From contig CM026429.1 in the NCBI GenBank assembly GCA_014871385.1, positions 4,800,083 through 4,864,082 on the forward strand: a stretch of 64,000 nucleotides of DNA, written 5' to 3'. Below are positions 1 to 10,904 of the stretch, in pieces; the first letter of the stretch is position 1, and every line of letters starts with the position of its first letter. The translations under genes were made by a program, and so were the position numbers. Source of the stretch: Ceratodon purpureus. Its lineage: Eukaryota; Streptophyta; Bryopsida; Pseudoditrichales; Ditrichaceae. The notes beneath the pieces are model-generated. The model did no database searches. It saw only the letters and a program-made list of their open reading frames with translations, and was not told the DNA's origin.

Positions 1-60
1 TGTGGCGATGGTGGTGATGATTGTGGCGATGGTGGTGATGATGGTGGTGAATGAGAATGG
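1..60. repeat. GGTGATGAT-type trinucleotide repeat
   Basis: A short imperfect run of GGTGATGAT and GTGGCGATG units opens the window and is cut by the window edge. It is followed by an AG-rich stretch to about position 100. No gene is recognised here. Confidence 0.6.
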
Positions 61-164
61 ATTGCACGAGAGAGGGGGAGTCCGAGAGAGAGAGAGAGTG
101 ATGTGAGTTGAGTGCAAGGTGAGCCCTAAACCCTAATCACGGTTGGTTTCATCCTCGTACCGTA

Positions 165-1545
165 GGTTTGCCCAAATATAATCCTAAAAGTTAAAAAATA
201 ACACTATAAATTAGTTTTGTAATGTTATATTATTTCTTAGGCATTTAAGGTCGTTTTTACTGATTTTTTGTTAAAAATTTAAAAAAAAAAAAAAATTAAA
301 AAATTAAAAAAAAATAAAAAAAATAAAAAAAAATAAAAAACTGAGAAATTTAGTTTTTGAAAGGCAAATACGTTCTAAATGCACACATATTTGTGATTGA
401 TAAATTCAATTCAACCTTTCAAGTATGTTGCGTGACTTGAATAAGATAATATTTGCACCATGATTGACGTTGGAATTTTCATAAGCGAGTTATTTATGAC
501 TAGACAGTTACCAAGCAGCGGAGGTATGGATGCGAGGTATCAGAGTGACGTGGACATGGACAACTTGACTGTGAACTTAATAGTTGTCTCCCTATGCCTT
601 TCCATACCAATGCATGAAATGCCATTTTTGTACTATTTTCGGAGTTGTACAACATTTTATAACAATTTTCCATCATCATCTTCCCATCCCTCTACAACCT
701 CAAAAAATTGTCTCAATTTTGGTGCCACCTAGGAAACTGACTAGTTTTTATAATTGTCTACCTTGTCTATAGTGAATGCCCCTGTACAGACCACCGCGCT
801 GCCTACGAGGGTATCAATTGCGCACCTCCTTGTGCGAGAGGGCATAAGTGACTATGATGACAAAAACATCCATTCTCATATCCATATAAAATTAAATAAA
901 TCACTGAAAATCTTCAAAAAGAAATTTTGTGTACCAATGGAAGGAAAGAAATTTGCTCTATAACATGGAGTACTTTAAATGCACATAATAATTTACTGTT
1001 TTTACTTATGAAGCTATGAAGTACAAATTTACGTTTTTAATTTAGTGATTAAAAGCAATCCAATGTTTTCTTTCTTTAACTTTATGTTTGCTATATGTTG
1101 ATAGTAGGTTCATTTATAAATAATTAACCAAAAAAACCAAAAAAAAGGAAACTAAGGATAGAGAAATCAAATAGAAGACACTATTTTGTATGAAATTTCT
1201 CTTTTAAATCCATATAAGGCGATGTTTTAGTGCTCTTTTATTTGAAAAAATAAAAAATAAAAAATAAAAATTTGGAGAAAAGAACCTTATTTTTCCCAAA
1301 AAAACAAAAAACTGAGTGAACAATTTTGCTATCAACATAAGGTAATCAAGTAATCAAGTAACCATAGTACCATAGTACCATAGTTTACCCAAAAATATTT
1401 CTAAAAATTTAAAATTATGAAAAGAAGAAAAAAAAATGGAATCAATTAGTTTATATGATATTTTGTTATATCTAAGCCATTTAAGGTCATTTTACTATTT
1501 TTTTTTCCTCTAAAAAACAGAAATTGAGAAACTCAGTTTTTGAGA
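165..1545. repeat. Degenerate direct repeat pair (165-360 and 1380-1545) in the region upstream of NMD3
   Basis: Two AT-rich segments about 1.2 kb apart share the same order of landmarks. Each has a CCRTAG-GTTT-CCCAAA start, a block of T/A runs, the word CATTTAAGGTC (at 241 and 1479), a long A or T run, and an ending like ACTGAGAAA-TTAGTTTTTGA. They look like an old direct duplication. The DNA between them (360-1380) is AT-rich with only short, unconvincing reading frames; I see no gene in it. Confidence 0.45.
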
Positions 1546-1559
1546 GACTGAAGTCAGTG

Positions 1560-2932
1560 CACAGAAGAAGCCGTGTCGTGCAAGGGGAATGCGAAGGTGT
1601 GAAAAGGAACATTAAGAAACCATTTAGGGTTTAGGGCTCTGCATCGCCTCCGTTGTAATACCCCATCAAAGGCCCTCTCTCATGCACTCTGCCCACTTTG
1701 GCCGAGGCCACAGCCTCTTTGCCTCCCTCTCTCTGCCCCTGCTTCTCTCTGTGCCTCACTCCACTTTCTTCTCATCTCCTCCGGACACAACCTCTCTCCT
1801 CACCGCTCTATTCCTCCGTCCAAGGATTGCCAATTTTGACAACTCATTTCATCTCCAGGTAACCAGACTATGTTCTAGCCTTCAATTTCTGTGCCCTAAC
1901 CCCAACCATTTGCAATGACTCTGCTCATGAATTCACAGGTCGCACTGAATTTTCTCGCAGGTTGTAGGCTCATGAGGGAGCGTCGTTTTCTGTTCTAGTG
2001 TTAGTAGAATGGTGGTAAAGTTGTGGTGCATCGGTTGTTTTGGTTTCTGCCGTGGTTTTTGATGAGGGTTTAGGGTTTATTTCTCTGTTTCTGAGTTTAC
2101 TGGCGATGGGGTCTGGTATTTCGGTGCTCTTGCTCGTTTGGGGGGTCTTTTGGTGATCTACGGTTGGTGTGTTTGTGGGGTTTGTAGAGAGATTTTTTTC
2201 TCATGAAGACGAGTAGCGGTGGTTTGAGATAGTTCGAGGGGTCAGGAACTAAGAAGAATGATGAGATTTGCATCATTTTGGGAGTGTTTGATGAGAAAAT
2301 CAAGGTGTCTGGAGAGAGATGAACTAGTAGCCACCATTTTTAGGGTTTTTGTTCACTTTTGATGTTTCTAGCAGGTAGGTTAGTGTTTTGAGATTTGGAT
2401 GCTGAATGAACGTTAGAATTCGTATTAATAGTTGGTGAACTCCTGTTGTTGCGTTGCCTTCGTGTCGTGTGAGTTTAGGTTCTGTTCAAGCATGAGTTCC
2501 CTCTTGGAGTTTGAACACTTGTAGTATTGAAGTTTGGATCATTATAGGGGGACACCTTTTTTCAAGCATCAGGATACGCCTTGCTTACAGAGCTATGTGG
2601 TCTAAGGTCACTAATTCAATGATGCGATAGCAAATAAAAGTGGAGTATATCAGCTTCCTGGTTGTAGCAACATGCCATGGAATTTATTACTGCCCCACAC
2701 AGATTGACATATTGTTTGGTTTTAGACGCGAGGTGAATTTGACTGGCTGTTTTTCATGGTTTGTTAGAATGCAATGTGGAGTATTCTTGTCTTTGAACAT
2801 CATCTTAGCGCTGTCGTCTTCTGGTCCTTTTTTAACATCTGGTTGGACGATGGTGGGGACATTCTTGCACTTTCTTAGTTCTCATTGCTTGTGCAATAAT
2901 CTGGGTCTTTTGCAGATTGTTCAGTACCAGCT
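1560..2932 (+). promoter_or_regulatory. Predicted promoter, 5' UTR exon and 5' UTR intron of NMD3 copy 1
   Basis: Between about 1620 and 1858 the sequence becomes C/T-rich, like a plant 5' UTR, and contains ACCCTAAA-like telobox words in reverse (TTTAGGGTTTAGGG at 1624). Such boxes are common upstream of ribosome-biogenesis genes. A donor CAG|GTAACC lies at 1858/1859. A matching acceptor TTTTGCAG lies at 2915, 17 bases before the NMD3 start codon, giving an inferred 1,057-bp leader intron. The duplicated second copy of the locus begins inside this intron, so it lacks this leader exon and promoter. The splice model is inference from consensus sites. Confidence 0.4.
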
Positions 2933-4489
2933 ATGGCGACCGACATGTTCACCGTGTCCCATACTGTGGGACGGGTGCTATGTTGCATGTGTGGAGTGGC
3001 CATGGCACCAAACGCAGCTAACATGTGCGTTACTTGTCTGCGATCACAAGTGGACATCACGGAAGGTTTACAGAAGTTGGTCACTGTTCTTTACTGCCCA
3101 GAGTGCGGCCGTTACCTCCAGCCACCTCGGACGTGGGTGAAGGCGGAGCTCGAGTCGAAGGAGCTTCTCACCTTCTGCATTAAAAGGTTGAAGAATATCA
3201 ACAAAGTCCGACTGGTCGATGCAGGATTCATTTGGACAGAGCCTCACTCGAAGCGGCTCAAGGTGAAGCTGAAAATTCAGAAAGAGGTTATCAATGGTGC
3301 AATTCTGGAGCAAGCATACATAGTGGATTACACAGTGGAGGATCACATGTGTGAGAAATGTTCGCGTGTGGCTGCGAATCCTGATCAGTGGATCGCCTGC
3401 GTGCAAGTGAGGCAGAAGGTTGAGCATAAGAGGACCTTCTTTTTCTTGGAACAGCTGATCATCAAACACAATGCTGCCGGAGCCGCAGTAAACATCAAGC
3501 AAATACACGATGGGATGGACTTCTATTTCGCAAACAAGAGTCATGGCTTGAAACTCCTTGATTTCTTATCAAACGTTGTTCCCATCAGGAGCAGGCATGA
3601 CAAGCAGCTAGTGTCTCACGACACGAAATCCAACACGTACAATTACAGGTTTACCATGTCTGTGGAGATATGTCCAGTGTGCAAGGATGACCTTATATGT
3701 TTACCCCAGAAGGTGGCAACCAGTCTAGGCAACATTGGACCTCTGGTTTTATGCATGCAGGTCTCCAACACACTGCTACTACTGGATCCGCAGACGTTGC
3801 GAACTGCGTACATGGATGCTAATCAGTACTGGAGAACAGGGTTTAGACCTCTCCTTCACGCCAAGCAACTTGTAGAGTACATCGTATTAGACATTGAGAC
3901 TGAGCCAGGTGTGTCCTCTCGTGCTGGGCGGTACTCATTAGCAGAAGTGCAGGTGGCAAGAAAGGCCGATTTTGGGAAGAACGATACTACTTTTACGGCT
4001 CGCACACATCTAGGTCATCTCTTGAACGTTGGAGACTATGCTTTGGGTTATGATGTATACGCCGCCAACCCTAATGATCCAGAATTGGAGAAATACCGTA
4101 ATTTGGATCTTCCAGACGTGGTTCTTGTTAAGAAGAGTTACGAGGAGAAGCGGGCTAGGAGACGTGGAAAGCCAAGACCATGGAAGCTCAAAGCATTGGA
4201 CATGGAGATCGATCCCAGTGCTCTCAGGCAAGACCCGGAGAAGGCAGTTGGGGAGTACGAGAAGTTTTTGGAAGAACTTGAAGAGGATCCGGAAATGCGT
4301 GCTAAGATTGCTCTCTACCGAGATGCTCAATACAGGGCACAATCAGAAACGGCTTCCATGATTGACGGAGAGGGCGATGAGCCTCCTTCAGTGCCGCTCG
4401 AGGAGTTGTTAGCGGATCTTCGGATTGACCACGAAAGTGCTGGCGACGCGTCTGAGGCTCCTGAAGATGAAGAAATGGACGACGCTTAG
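2933..4489 (+). CDS. NMD3: 60S ribosomal export adaptor NMD3, copy 1
   Basis: Single-exon frame of 518 codons. NMD3 binds the nascent 60S subunit and carries the leucine-rich export signal that recruits CRM1/exportin for passage through the nuclear pore. Visible hallmarks are the N-terminal zinc-binding cysteines of the family: CCMCG at residues 17-21, CVTC at 32-35 and CPECGR at 55-60. A second Cys group (CEKC) follows, then CPVCKDDLIC in the middle domain. The tail, from about residue 400, is basic (KRARRRGKPRP) and then very acidic, ending EDEEMDDA. Length fits plant NMD3. The start chosen is the first ATG after the predicted leader intron; ATGGCG is a good plant start context. The protein is identical to copy 2, so the locus seems to be under strong constraint. 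Expression of each copy is not shown by the sequence. Confidence 0.95.
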   Translation: MATDMFTVSHTVGRVLCCMCGVAMAPNAANMCVTCLRSQVDITEGLQKLVTVLYCPECGRYLQPPRTWVKAELESKELLTFCIKRLKNINKVRLVDAGFIWTEPHSKRLKVKLKIQKEVINGAILEQAYIVDYTVEDHMCEKCSRVAANPDQWIACVQVRQKVEHKRTFFFLEQLIIKHNAAGAAVNIKQIHDGMDFYFANKSHGLKLLDFLSNVVPIRSRHDKQLVSHDTKSNTYNYRFTMSVEICPVCKDDLICLPQKVATSLGNIGPLVLCMQVSNTLLLLDPQTLRTAYMDANQYWRTGFRPLLHAKQLVEYIVLDIETEPGVSSRAGRYSLAEVQVARKADFGKNDTTFTARTHLGHLLNVGDYALGYDVYAANPNDPELEKYRNLDLPDVVLVKKSYEEKRARRRGKPRPWKLKALDMEIDPSALRQDPEKAVGEYEKFLEELEEDPEMRAKIALYRDAQYRAQSETASMIDGEGDEPPSVPLEELLADLRIDHESAGDASEAPEDEEMDDA

Positions 4490-5183
4490 TAATGTGCAGT
4501 CACCATCCTTTAAACCCAAAATGTTTTTGCACCAATTTAGTGATGAATGTGTTCAAGTCCCAGGTGACATCAAACAGAGGATATGCTCACTATGTACTAT
4601 CCAACTCGGGAGGTCGAGTCTTAGGGGCCCGCTGCTGCTCTATTGTGAGGCGTGAGCATCTTTGACATGTGATCCACATCAACTTACCATCATAGGATTC
4701 GATTTGTATACCAGAGGTTAGGGACAGGCTTTCTTCACCGGTGCATACTAACACAATCAACACAATGTAACTTGCAGAAAGAGACGAGTGTGCGTGTTTT
4801 GATTGGTTTAATAGATTACATAGTGGAATTATATGTCAGTTGAGAACTCTGATAGGCAAGACCGGAACCTTCTTGCTGTAAGCTTGTTGAGTGGCTGCAG
4901 ATGAGATTGTCTTTGGGTTGTACTTGATTCTGGAATCGCTGTACTCTACATATGGACTTAATTTGGAATCCTGGTCAATATGAGCTTTGCTTTAAAACCT
5001 CCTCGGAAGCTGCCATGACAACCATATCTTGCTGCATCGATTTACTTCACAATGCTAGGCAATCTTGCTGCTTTGATGTAGTTGAGTACTGCCTTGTGCT
5101 TTAAGCGTTCACGTTGCAGAAGTTATCTTGTGCTCTTCAGATATGCAGTACGCTTGTAGTGTTCATTCAACATTCACCATCAC
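4490..5183 (+). other. NMD3 copy 1 3' UTR and spacer
   Basis: No further gene is visible. Bases 4094-4808, covering the end of NMD3 and the proximal 3' UTR, are identical to 41862-42576 in copy 2. Sequence beyond 4809 differs again at scattered positions. Confidence 0.5.
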
Positions 5184-5310
5184 CAAGGTACATTTTAGTC
5201 ATTCAACAAGAGGAGCATCGCCACTCCTCGACGCACCCAATGGGCAACTCGCAATTGACCGGTTGTTGCGTGTTGTTGTTGCCGACACGCCTCGCCTCTC
5301 AGATGTTCTG
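5184..5310 (-). pseudogene. Fragment of the dynein heavy chain terminal exon (copy 1)
   Basis: On the minus strand this segment reads [15 protein letters not shown] followed by stop and the 3' flank ACCTTGGTGA. This matches the end of the dynein gene at 52120-52260 ([15 protein letters not shown], same stop and same flank). Upstream it keeps the words ACATCTGAGAGGCGAGGCGT and CAACAACCGGTCA of the [15 protein letters not shown] coding region. It carries internal deletions and expansions that destroy the frame. It is a dead partial copy of a dynein 3' end between NMD3 and LecRLK, and it is duplicated again in copy 2. Confidence 0.8.
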
Positions 5311-5810
5311 TACAAATTCTAGTCGCAGCCATAGTCACAGTGGAAAAAACTGGAAAACTTTTGAATGCAAGAACTTCCTCAAAAATTGATGGATTTTGGA
5401 ATTCCAAATTGCATTGGAATGCTAGTGAGGTGTACTTCAATATCACAAAAAAATATACATATAAACTCGAAAAATAAATAAGCATTTGTGTTTTCCTTGT
5501 ACACTATCTATCACCTAGTATTTCCAACCCCTAATTGAAATGACTGCTTTATTATAATTGGGCATAGTTGAAATGAGACATTTCAACCGCTCCAAGAGAC
5601 TTCATCCCATACTTTATAAATGCTTTCTATCAATTCTTGCTTGTTTATTGGCATTTATTGTCATTGTCCCAAGTTTAATGTCCACAGTAAACGACACCAA
5701 ACATCGCAAATCTCTACGAATCCTGCTCAAGGATGGCCAAATTCTTTTTGAAAACACTTCACCATAACCGCTACAATTGGCTGCTGTTGTTCTGTTTGCG
5801 ACATGGGTCG
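5311..5810. other. Spacer between dynein fragment and LecRLK copy 1
   Basis: AT-rich, and conserved with 43086-43587 apart from small indels. It probably contains the LecRLK 3' UTR (minus strand). No gene recognised. Confidence 0.35.
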
Positions 5811-8066
5811 TTACAAACTTGATTGGAATCGACGGCGCAACTCATACATACTGTCATTTCTGAGCGATCCGTAGACAGGCATGGTCGAAGGCAACGGTGG
5901 CATCGAAGTGAAGGCGGTTTTTGCGTCCCCCGCATTGCTCCGTTGCACCTGCATGATTGCCTGCTTTACAACTCTTATTGAGGGCCGAGACTCTGGATCT
6001 GACAAACAACACTGTAGCCCTAAATGAAGCAAATGTTCAATTTTCCATTTGTCCCTTCCATTGGAAGATGCACCCGCTGCGATATCTGAAATTGTGTTGA
6101 AACTACTCTCATCAACTAGCTCTGCTTCAAAGTCCTTAGAGTTAGTGAGCATTTCAGCGGAGCTCGTGGAGGGCCTGAGTTGGTCTAATTGCAGAAGTCC
6201 AGGGTCAACAGCACTCAGGATGCTGCCAGCTTCATAAGCTCGCCACACATTCTGCACTAGCATGAAATCTTCATCCGGATCTTCAACGTGAAGATTGACT
6301 GCTCTCCTGCCACAAAGAACTTCCAGCATCAGTACACCAAAGCTGTACACGTCTGACTCCTTTGTGGCCTTGCCCGTGTAGTGCATCTCCGGCGCCATGT
6401 ACCCAAATGTGCCTGCCATCATGGTCGTCTTCTCCAGCTTCTCGTGGTCGATTATGCGAGCAAGACCAAAGTCTCCTAGATGCGGGTTGAAGTCCGCATC
6501 CAGCATCACGTTGCTCGACTTGATGTCACGATGCAGCACACATTGCACCCACTCCTCGTGCAGATACTCCACTGCTGCAGCCACACCCGCAAGGATGGAG
6601 AACCGCAATTCCCAAGGGAGCACTTCAAACCTCTTGTACTTGGGGTCATTCGGGTATCGCCGACGGCTAGGGAAGAGCCATTCATCCAGGCCACCATTGC
6701 TCATGTAGTCAAAAACCAGCAGGAATTGGGCGTCTTCATGGCACCAACCTTGTAGATGCACCAAGTTTCGGTGACGAATTTGGCTGATGCTGGATAATTC
6801 AGCCAGGAATACTCTCTCGACATGCTCGGAGTTGTGTGTGAATCTCTTCACAGCAACAACCATGCTCGAAGGCGTTAGAATGCCTTTGTAAACAGATCCC
6901 GAGCCGCCTCTTCCGAGAAGATTTCTTTCATTGAAGTTGTCTGTTGCCTTCTGCAGCTCTTTGAAAGTGAACTCGTGAACAGTCATGAGATGATTCAATG
7001 TGGGCTCAAATTTGATCCTGGGAGACTTTTTATTCCAACATCTTCGAAATAAACAGCTGACCACCATTATAATTATGCATGTCAAAAATATCACGAAGAT
7101 AATTCTTGAATGTATTACCTTCAGCATACTTCTGATGGATAGGGTTGATGATGGCATCTGCTGCACGAAATTACTGGCAAAATTCCAGGATAGGATCTCC
7201 TGAGAATCCTCATCCTGCCCGGAGCATCCAGATAGAGCGGTGTACATGTAGTCATCCATATAGTCGATCAAATCAAGGTTCGGAGCCTTAAGCAAAGCGG
7301 AACCTGCTGGTTTTGTCACTCCCTCTTTCAAAGATCCGTTCGCAAACCAGACTTCGAGTGACCGTGTGGAAGCGCTGTACTCAACCCAAGTTGTATAAAT
7401 CCGACCAGTCCAGGGAAATGAGCACCTGGTGCTCTGATCCCCGCACAGGTTGGTGGAGTAATTCGACTTGAGATCGTTGAGAAGAACCCCAATGTGATTG
7501 TCACTTGGATCCTCGTCCAGGTAATTGTTGTAGGTGTCGATTTCAACTGCAAAATATTGACTGAAATAGGCTGAACAGCTATCGTTGGTCGCCCGAATAA
7601 TATCAATCGGATTCTGGATTTCATCTTTCAGCCAAACTGGATCAAACACAATGCTATTTGGCAGAAAGCCGAAGTAGATTCCACTGGTTAACGACAACCA
7701 ACCGCTCCTGTTGCTGGATTGCTCTCCCTGTCTGATTGAGAACGTGAAGGATGTGCTGAACGAAGCCACTGAACCAGACTTCTTGTTCGTCATCCGCACC
7801 TTCTCTTTGAAGAACAGCTTCCCACAAGCCATCCCTGTTTTCGCACGACCGCCGGCGTTGATGGTGAAGAGGAGAGTGTTAGAATTGTATTTGACATCCG
7901 CAAGTGTCATGAACTGATCTGCTGATCGAAAAGCTGTAAAGGAAAAATTGGTGCTCTGATCAGCACACTGCACAATCAGGGGTGCAAAAGTAATCATGGT
8001 GACATTCAGATTATACAAGATAATTTTTGCCAATTGAGACCAACCGCAGATAGAACGGCGGAGCAT
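5811..8066 (-). CDS. L-type lectin-domain receptor-like kinase, copy 1
   Basis: Single-exon frame of 751 codons. Order: an N-terminal hydrophobic segment ending near residue 34 (likely signal peptide); a legume-lectin domain about 38-300, with the motifs NFSFTAF, SFSTSFTFSI and VEIDTYNNY of the sugar/metal-binding fold; a single membrane span about 320-340 followed by RRCWNKK; then a kinase of about 365-690. Kinase hallmarks are intact: a glycine loop LGRGGSGSVYKG (384-395), Lys407 in VAVKRF, HRD at 512-514, DFG at 532-534 and APE at 558-560. HRD and DFG predict an active Ser/Thr kinase at the plasma membrane, sensing an extracellular carbohydrate or small ligand; the ligand is unknown. It is convergent with NMD3, with a dynein fragment in between. 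It differs from copy 2 at about 25 residues, mainly in the lectin and membrane-proximal parts. Confidence 0.93.
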   Translation of the reverse strand: MLRRSICGWSQLAKIILYNLNVTMITFAPLIVQCADQSTNFSFTAFRSADQFMTLADVKYNSNTLLFTINAGGRAKTGMACGKLFFKEKVRMTNKKSGSVASFSTSFTFSIRQGEQSSNRSGWLSLTSGIYFGFLPNSIVFDPVWLKDEIQNPIDIIRATNDSCSAYFSQYFAVEIDTYNNYLDEDPSDNHIGVLLNDLKSNYSTNLCGDQSTRCSFPWTGRIYTTWVEYSASTRSLEVWFANGSLKEGVTKPAGSALLKAPNLDLIDYMDDYMYTALSGCSGQDEDSQEILSWNFASNFVQQMPSSTLSIRSMLKVIHSRIIFVIFLTCIIIMVVSCLFRRCWNKKSPRIKFEPTLNHLMTVHEFTFKELQKATDNFNERNLLGRGGSGSVYKGILTPSSMVVAVKRFTHNSEHVERVFLAELSSISQIRHRNLVHLQGWCHEDAQFLLVFDYMSNGGLDEWLFPSRRRYPNDPKYKRFEVLPWELRFSILAGVAAAVEYLHEEWVQCVLHRDIKSSNVMLDADFNPHLGDFGLARIIDHEKLEKTTMMAGTFGYMAPEMHYTGKATKESDVYSFGVLMLEVLCGRRAVNLHVEDPDEDFMLVQNVWRAYEAGSILSAVDPGLLQLDQLRPSTSSAEMLTNSKDFEAELVDESSFNTISDIAAGASSNGRDKWKIEHLLHLGLQCCLSDPESRPSIRVVKQAIMQVQRSNAGDAKTAFTSMPPLPSTMPVYGSLRNDSMYELRRRFQSSL

Positions 8067-8760
8067 TTTGACTGAACCTGCATGGTCACGACCGGATCAT
8101 ACAAGTTGATATGAGTTGCCAGGCCGACAAATTTTGGATTTCCTTGAAATGAAACCAAGAGAAGGAACCTACAAAACATTGAACGACATCGATTCAGGCA
8201 GTGTTGAAGGGGCTATGTCATGCAGCAAGCAATTCAGATGCCAAAATGTAGGTTAATTAGTGGTAACAGCAGAGGAAACATCAGAAAGAGAGTCGTGGCA
8301 TACCACATAAATCGCAATCGCAATAACTAAGCTCCCAGAAGAAAATCTGAGAAACCCGGTACCCTGTGCCTGCGCATCAAATCTGGTTCGTCATGCACGG
8401 AGGCCATTTCTGTGAATTTAATTTGATAGACAACGTGCCACGAACTTGCATCTGTAGTACGAGATGAGCCCACCAAAGATTCCAAATGAGTTACTCATGT
8501 TCCTCAATTCCGCATTACAAAACAACTATATAATCACATTACTTTGAGTATATTTCCTTCCCTTGGCACGTCTGTAAAATACATACATACTTTGCAGGCT
8601 GCACAGTAGCACCGTACCTGTTTCTAGAAACTATAAGATATCCCATTTCGTGTTCTGAAATGAAATTCTTCATTTGCTATCAAATATGAAAACAATAAAC
8701 TGTAAGATATGCTTGACTCTGTATCTTAGTGAAGCTGAAATACGGAAATGATACCAACTA
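8067..8760. other. Upstream region of LecRLK copy 1
   Basis: Non-coding. It is homologous to 45844-46481 with several indels, for example extra bases in copy 2 around 45975-46010. It presumably holds the LecRLK promoter or 5' UTR (minus strand). No motif was called with confidence. Confidence 0.35.
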
Positions 8761-9087
8761 TTAACGCAATTTCTGACCCCGTGTCTCCTCGCAGACCTTG
8801 GAATGTTTAGTGACAACAAAGAAGTTGACATGAAGTCGATTGCAGGTGATAAACTGATCTAGTAAAGAAGCGTGGGCCAGATAGAACTCACCAGCAAGTA
8901 GCTCTTCTGCCCACCCGAATGAAGCAGTGATCCCATTGACATGAATCCAACACATTCCTTGCGCACAGCATCGAAGCAACATGTCCACCTCTCGAAGAAA
9001 ATGACCCCAACGAAGAAAACAATTTGAGAAAAACCGAGACAGTTCAGTACCATAATCCAATACCGTACCTAGAAACGATCTCCCCAC
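8761..9087 (-). other. Open frame of unknown meaning shared by both copies (copy 1, 108 codons)
   Basis: The frame contains a stretch GTELSRFFSNCFLRWGHFLREVD and is readable in both duplicated copies; the copy 2 version (46482-47036) is longer, at 184 codons. I do not recognise a domain. It lies upstream of LecRLK on the same strand, so it may be leader sequence rather than a gene. Its preservation may only reflect the recent duplication. Confidence 0.2.
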
Positions 9088-9280
9088 ACAAGCCTCCAGT
9101 GAGAGCGGAGAATCGGAACAGGAACAATGTGCAGAACGTGCAACAACAACATTGTTAAGTGCTCGAGTTCGATTGCGAAATCGTCACAAGCCTCCAGTGA
9201 GAGCGGAGAATCGGAAGAATGGAACAGCAACAATGTGCAGAACGTGCAACAACAACAAGTGCTCGAGTTCGATTAACACC
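9088..9280. repeat. Local tandem duplication of about 95 bp, present only in copy 1
   Basis: The block AAGCCTCCAGTGAGAGCGGA...GTGCAGAACGTGCAACAACA occurs twice (about 9089-9165 and 9189-9275). In the duplicated locus it occurs once, at about 47130-47215. Copy 1 also lacks about 150 bp found in copy 2 at 46960-47120. This end of the segmental duplication has therefore been rearranged since the duplication. Confidence 0.7.
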
Positions 9281-9370
9281 CCGATCACCCAAATTAGAAC
9301 CAGGCCTTCTGTAATCTGCCCATTGCGTCAAGGTTTACACTAAGAGAGGTTTTTCCATACCGGGGTGTCC

Positions 9371-10904
9371 AGTGAATGAGTTCCTCTCCAAACGGTGACC
9401 TACGTAGCAAGAGACATAAATTCTTCATGGCTGCCATGTGAAGCGATACATGTCCGAGTCCAAGAGACCTGTTGCTGGGATGCCCACCATGTCGGGCACC
9501 TCTTGCACCATCCAATAATGCCCATTAGTTACTTGAAAACTCCATCAAAACATCATGTACCATTCTGTGGGGTTTAGCTCTGCCTTCAAACACAATATAT
9601 GCAATGTTCTATATGCAAGTAATGAATGTAGTAATCATATCTAGTAAACCGATTATTGATATTTATAACTTTTATCATTGATGTAAAAAGAGGTGATAAA
9701 TGGTAATTATCATTAATATAGTCACAAATAGTGGTAATAATTATTGCCCCTATTCAAAATGGAGTTAACAAATGGTTGTATTTATCATGGATAAATTGAC
9801 AAAAGATATTGATCATTATTTGTAAATTTTGGAACTTTAGTAAATGAAGTTAATAAATGGCGTCTAATGAACTTCATCATTTTTCCAAATGAAGTTAACA
9901 AATGGAGTGGATCATCATCTTGAGGACAAATTAAAGACAAATCTTAAGGACTATATTGTTTTAAAAGAACAATATATGAAAAAATCTATTATGTACTTCA
10001 ACCTTCTACATTGTAATGTTGGTGCAAACAACAACTACCTAGTATGATGAGGAAATATGGTATTGTGTATTATACAATTGATGCACTGTAAAAAAATGTG
10101 AATCCTTTGATGCTTTCACTTTTTGACCAAAATATTTGTATTACAACATGTTGCCAATCTATTGCAAAATTAACACATTGTAAAGTAGCCACAAGAATGA
10201 ATGTAAATTATATCTTAAACCATCAAAAAATTAAATAAAATTTTGATTTTGATTAGAAATACTCTATAATACTGTAATAGCATATTAAGGAATGATTTAA
10301 TATCCCATTTAACATCAAAGTGCACAAAATTTATCCGCCTAACACCCCTTTACTTTGAAAAGTTGTCCCAATTTTCTAAACAACTCAGATTATTTTGCAA
10401 AAACAATCTCCTCATCCAAAGATGCACCCATCATTTCAACTCCTTCAGGTCATTTGATATAAAGAGTAGAACACATACTTCAATCCAAGAACTTTTGTAT
10501 TCACTCATTGGATGAAACGAAAAGGATTACTTTACAAACAGCTCAACTGGCCCAGCCAATACTGAGGACATTGTCCGCTTGAACAATAAACCACCACAAT
10601 TTCGGTTTTCACAACCATTACTCACAATTTGCACTACCCTAAGCGCTACATTTGTTAAAGACATACTGCCCAACAAAGCATATAGAGACAGCATCTGGGA
10701 AGGAGCATGACACACCACAACTTCCACAACTGAAGATGTACGTCAGAAGCTCGGAGTTGGGCACGGAGTTGTTTAGCTTTGCTCCACCTCCTGTCTTATT
10801 CACCAGGGAGGATGCTGCAATCCATGACTCCGATCCTTCACATACAGTTATTCAAATCTTGTTTCTCTGTAACTACAGGTAAGATTGGAAATGAGGCCTA
10901 AAAT
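9371..10904. other. AT-rich intergenic DNA, no gene seen
   Basis: The frames are short and unrelated to known domains. A word like GAAGTTAACAAATGG recurs three times (about 9763, 9846 and 9890), suggesting remains of a repeat. Nothing else supportable was found. Confidence 0.5.

Larger units (their letters stand above)
2179..9370. repeat. Segmental duplication, copy 1 (NMD3 - dynein fragment - LecRLK)
   Basis: This block is repeated in direct orientation at about 39970-47570. Homology starts at GTTTGTAGAG (2180 and 39971). It runs through NMD3 (offset 37768) and LecRLK (offset 37777), and fades near the word AAGAGAGGTTTT (9346 and 47547). Coding identity is about 98% by eye. Non-coding parts contain small indels. 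Sequence on either side of the block is not shared, so this is a dispersed direct duplication of about 7.2-7.6 kb. Confidence 0.9.

Noticed and set aside
460-963. Short plus-strand frames near the left edge as possible small genes
   Set aside because: Overlapping 60-90 codon frames without domain, codon pattern or splice support in AT-rich DNA.
3068-3544. 158-codon minus-strand frame inside NMD3
   Set aside because: Antisense shadow of the NMD3 coding sequence; the same shadow appears, shortened, in copy 2.
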